Source: Cystobacter fuscus DSM 2262
GTDB lineage: Bacteria; Myxococcota; Myxococcia; Myxococcales; Myxococcaceae
Direction: 5' to 3'
Assembly (NCBI RefSeq): GCF_000335475.2
Contig: NZ_ANAH02000022.1
Coordinates: 1 to 64,000, forward strand
DNA length: 64,000 bases
Shown: in pieces, positions 47,901-55,575 of the stretch
How positions within the stretch are numbered: the first letter of the stretch is position 1
Layout: each line of letters opens with the position of its first letter
Notes under the pieces: model-generated
The model's input: the letters and a program-made list of their open reading frames with translations, nothing else
The model's database searches: none
Told to the model about the DNA's origin: nothing
Made by a program: the position numbers and the translations under genes

Positions 47901-48133
47901 CCGGGGATGAGGTGCGTGTCGGGGAGCACGGCGGTGGCCTCCACCCCGTCATCCACGAAACCTCCCTTGCCGTCGGACTTCAGGGTGAGGGACTTCACGC
48001 TGCCCGCGCCGCTGAAGAGCGCCCGGAAGATGGCCCCACCGGACAGGCCCCAGATCTCCTTGTCGTCCCGCTTGAGCACACTGCCGAGCAGACCGGGCAG
48101 CAACACGACGACATCCTTGATGACGGCGGCCAT
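44975..48133 (-). CDS. Lipase (LCAT/PGAP1-like) fused to CHAT caspase-like protease
   Basis: 1052 residues from ATG 48133, preceded by AGGAGG. Residues 1-390 are an alpha/beta hydrolase of the lecithin-cholesterol-acyltransferase/PGAP1 type: LLPGLLGSVL oxyanion region, GHSMGG with Ser151, Asp in GGDGTVP and His in TSHASL, so the triad looks intact. Residues 400-690 are beta-rich Ig-like segments, then a Ser/Gly linker. Residues 720-1052 are a CHAT domain, a caspase-like cysteine protease, with LHFAGHGKYS (His908) and VIFNACEVGAA (Cys954). There is no signal peptide, so it is cytoplasmic. CHAT proteases act in regulated cleavage and cell-death systems. One may process or switch the other half, by inference. 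Confidence 0.88.
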   Translation of the reverse strand: MAAVIKDVVVLLPGLLGSVLKRDDKEIWGLSGGAIFRALFSGAGSVKSLTLKSDGKGGFVDDGVEATAVLPDTHLIPGFWKVDGYTRVSEMLVSRLGLIPGSNFFEFPYDWRQDIRHTANRLAKESERWLGTWRQRNGGSPDARLILVGHSMGGIVSRYFLECLGGWKDTRALITFGTPHRGSFMALQALALGFRKNLGPVNLVDLSEMVRSLPSAYQLLPIYPCVQLADGRLVRPGEVQGLGQLDPVRAAQGLAFQREIEHAMQKNEREDGYLDPKRGYHLYPVVGTFQPTLQGARISASGAVEMLMSEPDGKDHGGDGTVPRVAAMPLEARSQERAMYSSTSHASLQNAFEVLAHVEGLITGQHLALDKYRDSLDKCRESLFGPAPSMLSLSIEDAFAQDEPVVIRVRPSTEPVSLRAYVGNVKTAEPFSVPLVRGPDGMHEGTLAPLPPGLYRVTVKGGPGVIPVSDVFAVFHREGELPEEAEPLEFVVGHGGSLTSEWRSESFSAPVTEEDLAAKLSARDEGRTITRYPSVEPRTAARPGEELAVKVDLSIIEVGAESESAGVSLSGLAEDWKELPIQVRLLCAEMTFKPGEDTGEVVVRRNDSSKPVTLFGTVNAGASGELTLVATFEYQGRFCGAARRRVPIVSTGTGNPGQGPSRAPSASSSGGGVSASASDGEEERGVFAVDAGAQKPHLTVQIHRLDPSNPQRLYWMLHVGVPCEGLPARLSGDLNLGSDPAAFFQSVASTARELRSGEHYAWFLGLGKLLYQRTPSAFRETFKALRKQYGPGFPIQFITDDPHVPWELMAPVDVPGAELLCMEHPVARWLLDYQTSMSARLTQGDILTVAPDYQFHPHLAPLPQAQEESRQLSKRFRAVRVAGRRQPILSLLTGGYPRSVGVLHFAGHGKYSANNEVSPSRVFLEDGTLQTLEVRNSLTMLGQKSRPLVIFNACEVGAATELLGGIGGWAETFVSERFAGFIAPLWPVQDAHARSAVEHLVGDLMEERISVGESLRRLRQREAKTSPTFLSYVYVGDVMARFSPPHPAPPRA

Positions 48134-48339
48134 GGCTTCCTCCTGAGGGAGTGGGGCTCCTGGACCCGAGTACGCAGGGGACCCAGGAGGTCTGACGATA
48201 GCCGGAATCGTATGGTTCCCCTCCGACCCATCCGCGCCCGGGGAGCGTGGGGGACTGAACGCTTGAGCCGCCACGCCCCGGCATCTTCCCGGAGCGTTCC
48301 GGTTGCGAGCGCGGCTTCGCTCTGTAGGATGCCCGCCCC

Positions 48340-49152
<813 letters not shown>

Positions 49153-49167
49153 GGGAGGACACGCACC

Positions 49168-49902
49168 ATGCGACGAGTGAGCACGAAGCTGGGCGAGTTG
49201 GACTGCCAGGTGTTCGACGCGGTGCCGGAGGGAACGAGCCCGGAGCTGGCGGTGGTGCTGTGCCACGGCTACGGGGCCCCCGCGACGGACCTCGTGCCAC
49301 TGGCGCGCGAGCTGGCGCAGTTGCAGCCCGAGCTGGGCGCCAAGGTCCGCTTCGTCTTCCCCGCGGCGCCCCTGTCGCTCGCGGCCATGGGGATGCCGTC
49401 CGCGCGGGCGTGGTTCCACCTGCCCCCGGAGGTGTTGATGGGGCAGGAGCGGGACTGGAAGAAGTTCGCGGTGTCCGTGCCCGAGGGGCTGGCGCAGGCG
49501 CGGCGGGGATTGATGGGCCTGCTGTCCGCGCTGTCGGCGGCGACGAAGCTGCCCTATGGGCGCATCGTCCTGGGAGGCTTCAGCCAGGGCGGCATGGTGA
49601 CGACGGACCTGGCGCTGCGGTTGGAGGAGGCTCCGGCGGGATTGTGCATCCTGTCGGGGGCGCTCATCTGCCAGGACGAGTGGAAGCAGCGGGCCGAGCG
49701 GCGCAAGGGCCTGCCGGTGTTGCAGGGGCACGGGCGCCACGACGACATCCTGCCGTTCCATCAGGCCGAGTCGCTGAGGGATCTGCTGAAGAACGCGGGC
49801 CTGCTCGTGGACTTCGTGCCCTTCGACGGGCCGCACACCATCGATCCGGACGAGCTGGCGAAGCTGGCGGAGTTCCTCCACGTCCGCTTGTTGAAGCGCT
49901 GA
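49168..49902 (+). CDS. Phospholipase/carboxylesterase-type hydrolase
   Basis: 244 residues. Family landmarks: AVVLCHGYGAPATDL (oxyanion), VLGGFSQGGMVTTDLAL (nucleophile Ser), GHGRHDDILPF (Asp) and PFDGPHTIDPDEL (His). Matches the cytosolic carboxylesterase/acyl-protein thioesterase group. GGGAGG lies nine bases before ATG 49168, 15 bases after the cyclophilin stop. The substrate cannot be told; short acyl esters or lysophospholipids are typical. Confidence 0.88.
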   Translation: MRRVSTKLGELDCQVFDAVPEGTSPELAVVLCHGYGAPATDLVPLARELAQLQPELGAKVRFVFPAAPLSLAAMGMPSARAWFHLPPEVLMGQERDWKKFAVSVPEGLAQARRGLMGLLSALSAATKLPYGRIVLGGFSQGGMVTTDLALRLEEAPAGLCILSGALICQDEWKQRAERRKGLPVLQGHGRHDDILPFHQAESLRDLLKNAGLLVDFVPFDGPHTIDPDELAKLAEFLHVRLLKR

Positions 49903-49933
49903 GCGGGAAAGAGCCCCGGAAGAGGAGCGAGCC

Positions 49934-50347
49934 ATGTACCACGCCAGGGAATTGACGGTGGCCACGCGAGGCCGGGGCTTCTACGACATCACGGACGAGG
50001 TGCAGCGGGCGGTGGCGGCGAGCGGCGCACGCGACGGCCTGTGCACCATCTTCCTGCACCACACGAGCGCCTCGCTGCTGCTGTGCGAGAACGCGGATCC
50101 GGACGTGAGAAAGGACCTGGAGTCCTTCTTCTCGCGGCTGGTGAAGGATGGGGATCCGCTCTTCGTCCACGACGCGGAAGGGCCAGATGACATGCCCGCG
50201 CACGTGCGCACGGTGCTGACGCAAAACTCCATCAGCGTGCCCATCAAGGGGGGCGAGGCCAGCCTGGGCACGTGGCAGGGCCTCTACGTCTGGGAGCACC
50301 GCACCGCGGCCCACCAGCGCCGGGTGACGGTCTCCATCGTGAGCTGA
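49934..50347 (+). CDS. yjbQ: YjbQ-family protein (UPF0047)
   Basis: 137 residues, the whole length of the UPF0047 fold. TIFLHHTSASLLLCENADP (metal-site histidines), SLGTWQGLYVWEHR near the end, and HVRTVLTQNSISVPI are family landmarks. E. coli YjbQ has weak thiamine-phosphate synthase activity in vitro; the real role is unsettled. GGAAGAGGAGCG precedes ATG 49934. Last gene of the cyclophilin/esterase cluster, converging on the sigma-54 regulator gene. Confidence 0.9.
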   Translation: MYHARELTVATRGRGFYDITDEVQRAVAASGARDGLCTIFLHHTSASLLLCENADPDVRKDLESFFSRLVKDGDPLFVHDAEGPDDMPAHVRTVLTQNSISVPIKGGEASLGTWQGLYVWEHRTAAHQRRVTVSIVS

Positions 50348-50371
50348 AGCAACTGAGCGGGGGCCAAGGCC

Positions 50372-51709
50372 CTACTCCTCGGACTCCTGGGCCTCCAGCA
50401 GCTTGTAGAGTGTCTTGCGGTCCACGCCCAGCAGGCGCGCCGCCTCGCTCTTGTTGCCGCCCACGTGCTGGAGCACATGGGCCGCGTAGCGCCGGGACAG
50501 CTCGGCCAGGCTCGGCATGTCCCCGGCGAGGCCGCTGAGCTTCTTGGGCGCGTCGCCGATGGGCTCGGGAAAGTCCTGGGGCCCCAGCACGCCCGTCACG
50601 TTGAGCGCGAGCGCCCGCGCCACCACGTTCTCCAACTGCCGCACGTTGCCTGGCCAGTCATATGCCGCCAGCCGGGCCATCGCCTCGCCCGCCACCACCG
50701 GCGCCACCCCGCCCCGCGCGTGCAGCGCCGCGAAGTGCTCCACCAACGCCGCGATGTCCTCGCGCCGCTCGCGCAGGGGCGGCAGGTGCAGGTGCACCAC
50801 GTCCAGGCGGTAGAGCAGATCCTCGCGGAACAGCCCCTCGGCCACCCGCGCCTTCAAGTCCTTGTTCGTCGCCGCCACCACCCGCACGTCCACCTTCACG
50901 GGCGCGCTCTCGCCCACGCGGCGGATCTCCCCCTCCTGCAACGCGCGAAGCAATTGCGCCTGCACCTTGGGGCCCACGTCGCCAATCTCGTCGAGGAAGA
51001 GCGTGCCGCCGTGCGCCTCCTCGAAGAGGCCTCGCCGCGCCCCCGTGGCGCCGGTGAACGAGCCGCGGGCATGGCCGAACAGCTCGCTCTCCATGAGGGA
51101 CTCGGAGATGGCGCCGCAGTCCACCGGGATGAAGGGCCCGGCCGTGCGCGGCGAGCGCCGGTGCAGCGCCCGCGCCACCATCTCCTTGCCCGTGCCCGTC
51201 TCGCCGGTGATGAGCACCGGCACCGACGTGGCCGCCGCCCGCGCCACCTGCTTGTACACCTCGAGCAACCCCGGGCTGCGGCCCACCATGGCGCCGCGCT
51301 CCACCTGCTTGCGCAGCGAGCGGTTCTCCTCCACCAGCCGCTTCTGCTCCAACGCCCGCCGCGCCACGCGCACGATGGCGTCCACGTCGAAGGGCTTGGA
51401 CAGGTAGTCGAAGGCGCCCTGCTGGATGCTGTCCAGCGCGCCCTCGATGTTGCCAAACGCCGTCACCACGATGACGGGCGTGTCCGGCAGGTGCGCGCGC
51501 ACCTCGTGCAACACGAGCAGTCCGTCGCCCGCGTTGGGCATCGCCATGTCGGTGAACACCAGGTCGAACGGACCCTCTTCCGCCATGCGCGCCGCGGCCA
51601 TCTTCGGATCCGAGGCCTGCGTCACCTCGCCGAGCATGCCGAGCAGGCGCTTGAGCAGATCCCTCGCGTGGGGATCATCGTCGACGACGAGGATGCGCGC
51701 CGGATTCAT
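50372..51709 (-). CDS. NtrC-type sigma-54-dependent response regulator
   Basis: 445 residues. Receiver domain with phospho-Asp54 (VFTDMAMP) and LSKPF. The AAA+ domain has Walker A GETGTGKE, sigma-54 contact loop GSFTGA (the second residue is Ser instead of the usual Ala), Walker B GGTLFLDEIGD and sensor RLDVVHLHLPPLRER. The C-terminal Fis-type helix-turn-helix is NKSEAARLLGVDRKTLYKLL. It activates sigma-54 promoters after phosphorylation by the kinase encoded directly upstream (stop TAG at 51712-51710 touches ATG 51709). Confidence 0.92.
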   Translation of the reverse strand: MNPARILVVDDDPHARDLLKRLLGMLGEVTQASDPKMAAARMAEEGPFDLVFTDMAMPNAGDGLLVLHEVRAHLPDTPVIVVTAFGNIEGALDSIQQGAFDYLSKPFDVDAIVRVARRALEQKRLVEENRSLRKQVERGAMVGRSPGLLEVYKQVARAAATSVPVLITGETGTGKEMVARALHRRSPRTAGPFIPVDCGAISESLMESELFGHARGSFTGATGARRGLFEEAHGGTLFLDEIGDVGPKVQAQLLRALQEGEIRRVGESAPVKVDVRVVAATNKDLKARVAEGLFREDLLYRLDVVHLHLPPLRERREDIAALVEHFAALHARGGVAPVVAGEAMARLAAYDWPGNVRQLENVVARALALNVTGVLGPQDFPEPIGDAPKKLSGLAGDMPSLAELSRRYAAHVLQHVGGNKSEAARLLGVDRKTLYKLLEAQESEE

Positions 51710-53104
51710 CTAGGCCGCTCCTCGCTGGGCCACGGGCGCCGCCTCGGCCACGAGGGGAAAGCGCACCGTCACCCGGGTGCCCTCGCCCGGCGCCGAGCGC
51801 AGTTGCAACGAGCCCTCGTGCGCCTCCACCAGACGCCGGGTGGTCGCCAGGCCCAACCCGTGCCCGGGAATGCCCCGCGTCTCCGGCGAGCGGAAGAAGG
51901 GCTGGAAGAGCTTGCCCTGGGTGTCCTCGCTCATGCCCATGCCATTGTCGACGACCTCGAACACCGCCTCGCCTCCCTCACGCGCCACCCGCACGCTCAC
52001 CCGCGCGTCGGACCGGCCCGCCGTGTACTTCACCGCGTTGGATAGCAGGTTCTGCGCGATGATCTGCAAGAGCTGCGAGGGGCACATCACCTTCACGCCA
52101 GAACTCAACTCGCGCTCCAGGGCCACGCCCTGCGCCGCCGCCGTCTGGCTCACCTCCAACAGGAGCGTGCTCACCGCCGTGTCCAGCTCGCCCACCACGG
52201 GCTCGCCCCGGGTGCCCGCGCGGCAGAAGCGCAAGAGCGCCTCGATGAGCTCGCCCATGCGCACCGCGCTCGACTCGCACAGCGACACGAGCTCCAGCGC
52301 CTGCGGCTCCTTCACCGCGCCCGAGCGGCGCAAGAGCGTCAGGTAGCCCTTGAGCGGCGACAGCGGGCCCATCAGGTCGTGCGCCACGCGCCGCGTGAAG
52401 GCGTCCAGCTCCTGGTTGCGCCGGTCCAGCTCCTCCATCTGCGCCTGGATCGTCTTGCCCTGCCGCTTGATGACCGAGGTGATGCGCCAGACCACCGACA
52501 GGGACACCAGCATCGCCAGCAGCGTCACCGCGCCGCCGAAGGCCAGGTTGCGCGTGCGCAGCGCCGCCAGATGGTCGAGCAACTGGCGGCCCTCCTCCGC
52601 GTTCTCCCGGTTGAGATGGCCCGCCAGTCCGTCGATCTCCTCGGCCAGGGGACGCACCTGTTCCACCAGATGGTGCCGGGCCCGCTCCGCCTCCTGACGA
52701 TTGGAGAGCACCGCCGCGGCCCGCACCTGCTCGGCCAGGCGCGTGCACGCCATGTTGAAGCGCTCCCACACGACGAGGCGTTCTCCCTTGGGCAGGCCGC
52801 GCGTGTACGCGAGCGTCGCGTCACGCACGTCCGCGAGGATGTCCTCCATCACCTCGTTGGCCGCCTGGCGCTCCTCGTCGTTGCTGGCCCGGATGTGGGC
52901 CTCGATGGCGGACTCCAGTGAAATGGCGTCCACACGGATGCGGCCGATGAGTCCCGCCCGGTCCAACGACTCCTGGAAGCGCGCGGCCACCTCATGGCTC
53001 GTGCGAACCTCCGTCCAGAGGAAGAAGGCAGCCACGGCCGACAGCAACATCACCGCGAACAGGAAGCCCGCGCGGTAGACCCGGATCGAAGGAGAGGACT
53101 TCAC
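51710..53104 (-). CDS. Membrane sensor histidine kinase
   Basis: 464 residues from GTG 53104, which overlaps the lipoprotein gene's stop as GTGA. Two transmembrane helices (about 11-30 and 188-208) flank a ~155-residue helical periplasmic sensor of four-helix-bundle type. A coiled linker (QMEELDRRNQELDAF) leads to HisKA with VAHDLMGPLSPLKGY (His242). HATPase follows: NLLSNAVKYTA, DNGMGMSED and GIPGHGLGLATTRR. It pairs with the NtrC-type regulator downstream. The upstream lipoprotein may be part of the signal input. Confidence 0.9.
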   Translation of the reverse strand: MKSSPSIRVYRAGFLFAVMLLSAVAAFFLWTEVRTSHEVAARFQESLDRAGLIGRIRVDAISLESAIEAHIRASNDEERQAANEVMEDILADVRDATLAYTRGLPKGERLVVWERFNMACTRLAEQVRAAAVLSNRQEAERARHHLVEQVRPLAEEIDGLAGHLNRENAEEGRQLLDHLAALRTRNLAFGGAVTLLAMLVSLSVVWRITSVIKRQGKTIQAQMEELDRRNQELDAFTRRVAHDLMGPLSPLKGYLTLLRRSGAVKEPQALELVSLCESSAVRMGELIEALLRFCRAGTRGEPVVGELDTAVSTLLLEVSQTAAAQGVALERELSSGVKVMCPSQLLQIIAQNLLSNAVKYTAGRSDARVSVRVAREGGEAVFEVVDNGMGMSEDTQGKLFQPFFRSPETRGIPGHGLGLATTRRLVEAHEGSLQLRSAPGEGTRVTVRFPLVAEAAPVAQRGAA

Positions 53105-53559
53105 GGCGTGCTGGCGGACTCGGCGGGAGGAGGAGAAGGCGGGAGCAGGGGCGGAATGGGCAGCGGCTGCGGCTGGCTGCGCCGCCGCGCCCGGGACAGC
53201 GCCGACTGGTACCACACGTCCTCCAGCTCCTCCTGGATGGCCGTCAGCTCGCGCTGCTTCGTCACCAACTGCGCGTTGTGCTCCACCAACGTGTGCCGCT
53301 CCGCCTGCACCCGCTCCAGCTCGTCCTGCCACAACGGCGGAAGCAACACCTGCTCGGCGCGCTCCAGGTTCACCACCTCCAGCGCGCTCTCCACCGCGGC
53401 GAGCCGCATGGCCAGCGCTTCCACCCGCTCGCGCTCTTCCTCATACCGGCGCTTCCACTGATCCATGTCCTCCGACACTGGAGGTGGTGCGGTTACCTTT
53501 GGGGTCACGCACCCGACCTCCAACCCACACATGACCACCGTGATGAAGAGGTACCGCAT
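53101..53559 (-). CDS. Coiled-coil lipoprotein
   Basis: 152 residues. Lipobox LEVGC (Cys17). Residues 32-125 form a long heptad-like helix (DQWKRRYEEERERVEALAMR, ERVQAERHTLVEHNAQLVTK) and the tail is Pro-rich. It is the first gene of a lipoprotein/kinase/regulator operon, overlapping the kinase start by four bases. The arrangement suggests an outer- or inner-membrane accessory sensor for the kinase. No family name. Confidence 0.75.
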   Translation of the reverse strand: MRYLFITVVMCGLEVGCVTPKVTAPPPVSEDMDQWKRRYEEERERVEALAMRLAAVESALEVVNLERAEQVLLPPLWQDELERVQAERHTLVEHNAQLVTKQRELTAIQEELEDVWYQSALSRARRRSQPQPLPIPPLLPPSPPPAESASTP

Positions 53560-53741
53560 GCCTTCGCTCCCGTCCTCCGCCGCGCGTCATGCGCCTCAGG
53601 GCTAGACCGGGCTCTACCTTGGCCGGCTGACAAGGCCAGCATCCCCAAGATGGAGGGTCACGTCAAAGAGCGCGGTGGGTTTGTGGGGAGGGTGCCCCCA
53701 AGCCGGGCAGGCGACATGGGGAGAATCTCCGCAATCCAACA

Positions 53742-53767
53742 CCACGGCCCCTGGGAAGAGGCCGTGG
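53742..53767 (+). other. Leader hairpin upstream of the KTTKK protein gene
   Basis: CCACGGCC (53742-53749) and GGCCGTGG (53760-53767) form an 8-bp stem with a 10-base loop, 74 bases before ATG 53842. The 282-bp interval 53560-53841 holds no gene that I can see. Confidence 0.4.
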
Positions 53768-53841
53768 CACGGCGGGTGCTCTGTCACGCGGATGAAACGT
53801 CGCACTCAAGCGACGGTTCATCGTCCTTCCGGAGCCCGACC

Positions 53842-54129
53842 ATGAAGAACGTCCTCGCCGCCGTTGTGCTGTCCGCGTCGCTGTCCGCGTTTGCTTCCGA
53901 GCCCACCAAGGCCGCTCCGGCTCCCGCCGCCGCTCCCGCTCCCGCCGCCGCTCCGGCTCCCTCGCTGAAGGGCGAGGCCCAGGCCGAGGGCATCAAGGCC
54001 GAGGCCCAGCCCGAGGCCGCCCCCACGACGGAGACGAAGACCGAGACGAAGACCACCAAGAAGTCCACCAAGAAGACCACGGCTCCGAAGGCCCCGGCCA
54101 CCGAGACCAAGGCCGCCGAGACCAAGTAG
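53842..54129 (+). CDS. Small exported Ala/Pro/Lys-rich protein
   Basis: 95 residues. A signal peptide (MKNVLAAVVLSASLSAFA, cut before SEPTK) is followed by Ala-Pro repeats encoded by 18-bp tandem units (53914-53961), then an acidic middle and a Lys/Thr-rich end (TKTTKKSTKKTTAPKAP) resembling histone H1-like tails. Low complexity, probably unstructured. It has its own leader hairpin and a strong terminator, so it is likely an abundant monocistronic transcript. Possible roles are DNA- or polysaccharide-binding outside the cytoplasm; none can be shown. Confidence 0.7.
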   Translation: MKNVLAAVVLSASLSAFASEPTKAAPAPAAAPAPAAAPAPSLKGEAQAEGIKAEAQPEAAPTTETKTETKTTKKSTKKTTAPKAPATETKAAETK

Positions 54130-54154
54130 TTCGTCTTCTCGAGCCGCATCGTCC

Positions 54155-54184
54155 GAGGGCGCCCCCATTCCGGGAGGCGCCCTC
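54155..54184 (+). terminator. Intrinsic terminator
   Basis: Arms GAGGGCGCC (54155-54163) and GGCGCCCTC (54176-54184), perfectly paired, followed by GTCGTTTTC. The best-formed rho-independent terminator in the window; it also lies between convergent genes. Confidence 0.85.
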
Positions 54185-54213
54185 GTCGTTTTCAGCTCAA
54201 AGCGCCCGCCGGC

Positions 54214-55008
54214 TCATGGGCTCCCGAGGTCGGTGGTGCTGAAGTACTCCTCGCGCTGGACCGTGAAAGGCACCTCGGTGCCGTCCTCGAGGCGTCCCGT
54301 CCAGGCCGCGCCCGCGACAGGTCGATGGCTCGCGTCGTTCGGGAGGCTGGCGGTCACGGGCACCGCGCTCCCTCGCGCATGGCCGAGCGCCGCGGAGCGC
54401 GTCTCCAGGCGGAGAATCTGATCGAAGTCCGGAGCGCGGCGGGCGACGTGGACGCCGAACCACTCTCCCTCCCGGCCGAACACCCGGTAGCTCGCCGAGG
54501 ACGGCGCCGGGTCGGTGGGTCGCAGCGCCTCGACCATGAGCAGACGCTGGACCGTGAACGACACCTTCGCCGCGCTGTCCGCGGAAGGAAGCGGCGTTCC
54601 GCCCTGCTCGAAGTGACCGTGGTAGAGCTTGCCGTCCAGCGTGGAGCCCGGCTTCAACGAGGCCAGGGCGAAGGGCTCCGGCTCGAAGGTCACGAGCGGG
54701 CTGCCCGCGGCCCGGTCCGCGTCGTAGAGGCGGCGCCCCGCTTCATCCAGGCGGGCCTCGATGACGATCTGCCAGGCATGGAGGCCGTGCCACATGGGCA
54801 GGTGGTAGAGGTAGAGGCCCTGGTCTCCAAAGACAACCATGCCATGCACGCCCGCGCGCGTGGACACGGCCAGGGCCGAGGGCTCGCCGACCTCCCGCGC
54901 GCGCGACACGCCAGGCGCGGCCCGTTCACTTCCACGACAGGCCAGCAGACCCACGCACAGACCCATCACGCACGGCTTGCCCAACCGCCACACCCACTGA
55001 GACGACAT
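54214..55008 (-). CDS. Lipoprotein of unknown function
   Basis: 264 residues from ATG 55008; lipobox LLACRGS. The body has beta-strand character: GMVVFGDQGLYLYHLPMWHG (a conserved-looking His/Trp-rich segment), FEPEPFALASLKPG, LYHGHFEQGG and WTGRLEDGTEVPFTVQREEY. Proteins with the opening YLSHLPMFHxPHDxQ-like segment occur in cyanobacteria and myxobacteria as uncharacterised exported proteins, and several His residues could bind metal. No family is firmly assigned. Confidence 0.65.
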   Translation of the reverse strand: MSSQWVWRLGKPCVMGLCVGLLACRGSERAAPGVSRAREVGEPSALAVSTRAGVHGMVVFGDQGLYLYHLPMWHGLHAWQIVIEARLDEAGRRLYDADRAAGSPLVTFEPEPFALASLKPGSTLDGKLYHGHFEQGGTPLPSADSAAKVSFTVQRLLMVEALRPTDPAPSSASYRVFGREGEWFGVHVARRAPDFDQILRLETRSAALGHARGSAVPVTASLPNDASHRPVAGAAWTGRLEDGTEVPFTVQREEYFSTTDLGSP

Positions 55009-55198
55009 CCAGCAGACTCCTCGCCAGGCGCGCTCCCTCCACGGAGCCACGACGGGGCCCGCGCGTAGCACTTGTCCTCGTCCCCGGCCAGCAGCCCCGG
55101 GTGGAGGGCGGGCCGTTCCCCGGATTGCCTGGAGCTTCTTTTTCTCCCAACATGCCGCCGGCTTGCCGTTGCACCTCCTTCACCCCACGAGACCGCCC

Positions 55199-55522
55199 AT
55201 GTCGCAGACGACTCCGAACTCCTCCGCGCTTCCCACCGAGCCCCCCGAGCTGGCGGCCAGGCGGGAGCAGTTGCTGGCCACCCTGGAGAAGGAGGCGAAG
55301 GTGGCCACCGGCACCGCCGAGCCCGTCCTGCGCAAGATGCACGAGCTGCTCGCCAACACCCAGCCGGGCGCGCCGTTCAACCCGGCGCTCTACGAGGACG
55401 TCAAGAGCGCGTTCGTGAACTTCACGCAGGCGCCCGTGTTCCCGCCTCCCGCCATCATCATGGAGTGTCTGGCGTTCATGCAGGAGCGGCAGGTGGCGTT
55501 CATCTCCGCCACCCAGCGTTGA
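55199..55522 (+). CDS. Small helical protein of unknown function
   Basis: 107 residues, no signal peptide. Residues 20-65 are helical and charged (ELAARREQLLATLEKEAKVA), followed by PFNPALYEDVKSAF and PPPAIIMECLAFMQERQVAF. Coding bias is good and the start ATG 55199 gives a compact domain. No family recognised. It lies 53 bases before the macroglobulin-type genes but need not belong to them. Confidence 0.6.
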   Translation: MSQTTPNSSALPTEPPELAARREQLLATLEKEAKVATGTAEPVLRKMHELLANTQPGAPFNPALYEDVKSAFVNFTQAPVFPPPAIIMECLAFMQERQVAFISATQR

Positions 55523-55575
55523 ACCCCCCAGGTACACCGCCCCACCCCGTGGCGTAGACTGGCCACGGAGGGTCG

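Noticed and set aside
48134-48274. Upstream extension of the lipase-CHAT protein
   Set aside because: ATG 48133 has an AGGAGG site and opens directly on the hydrolase fold. The upstream codons lack conservation features.
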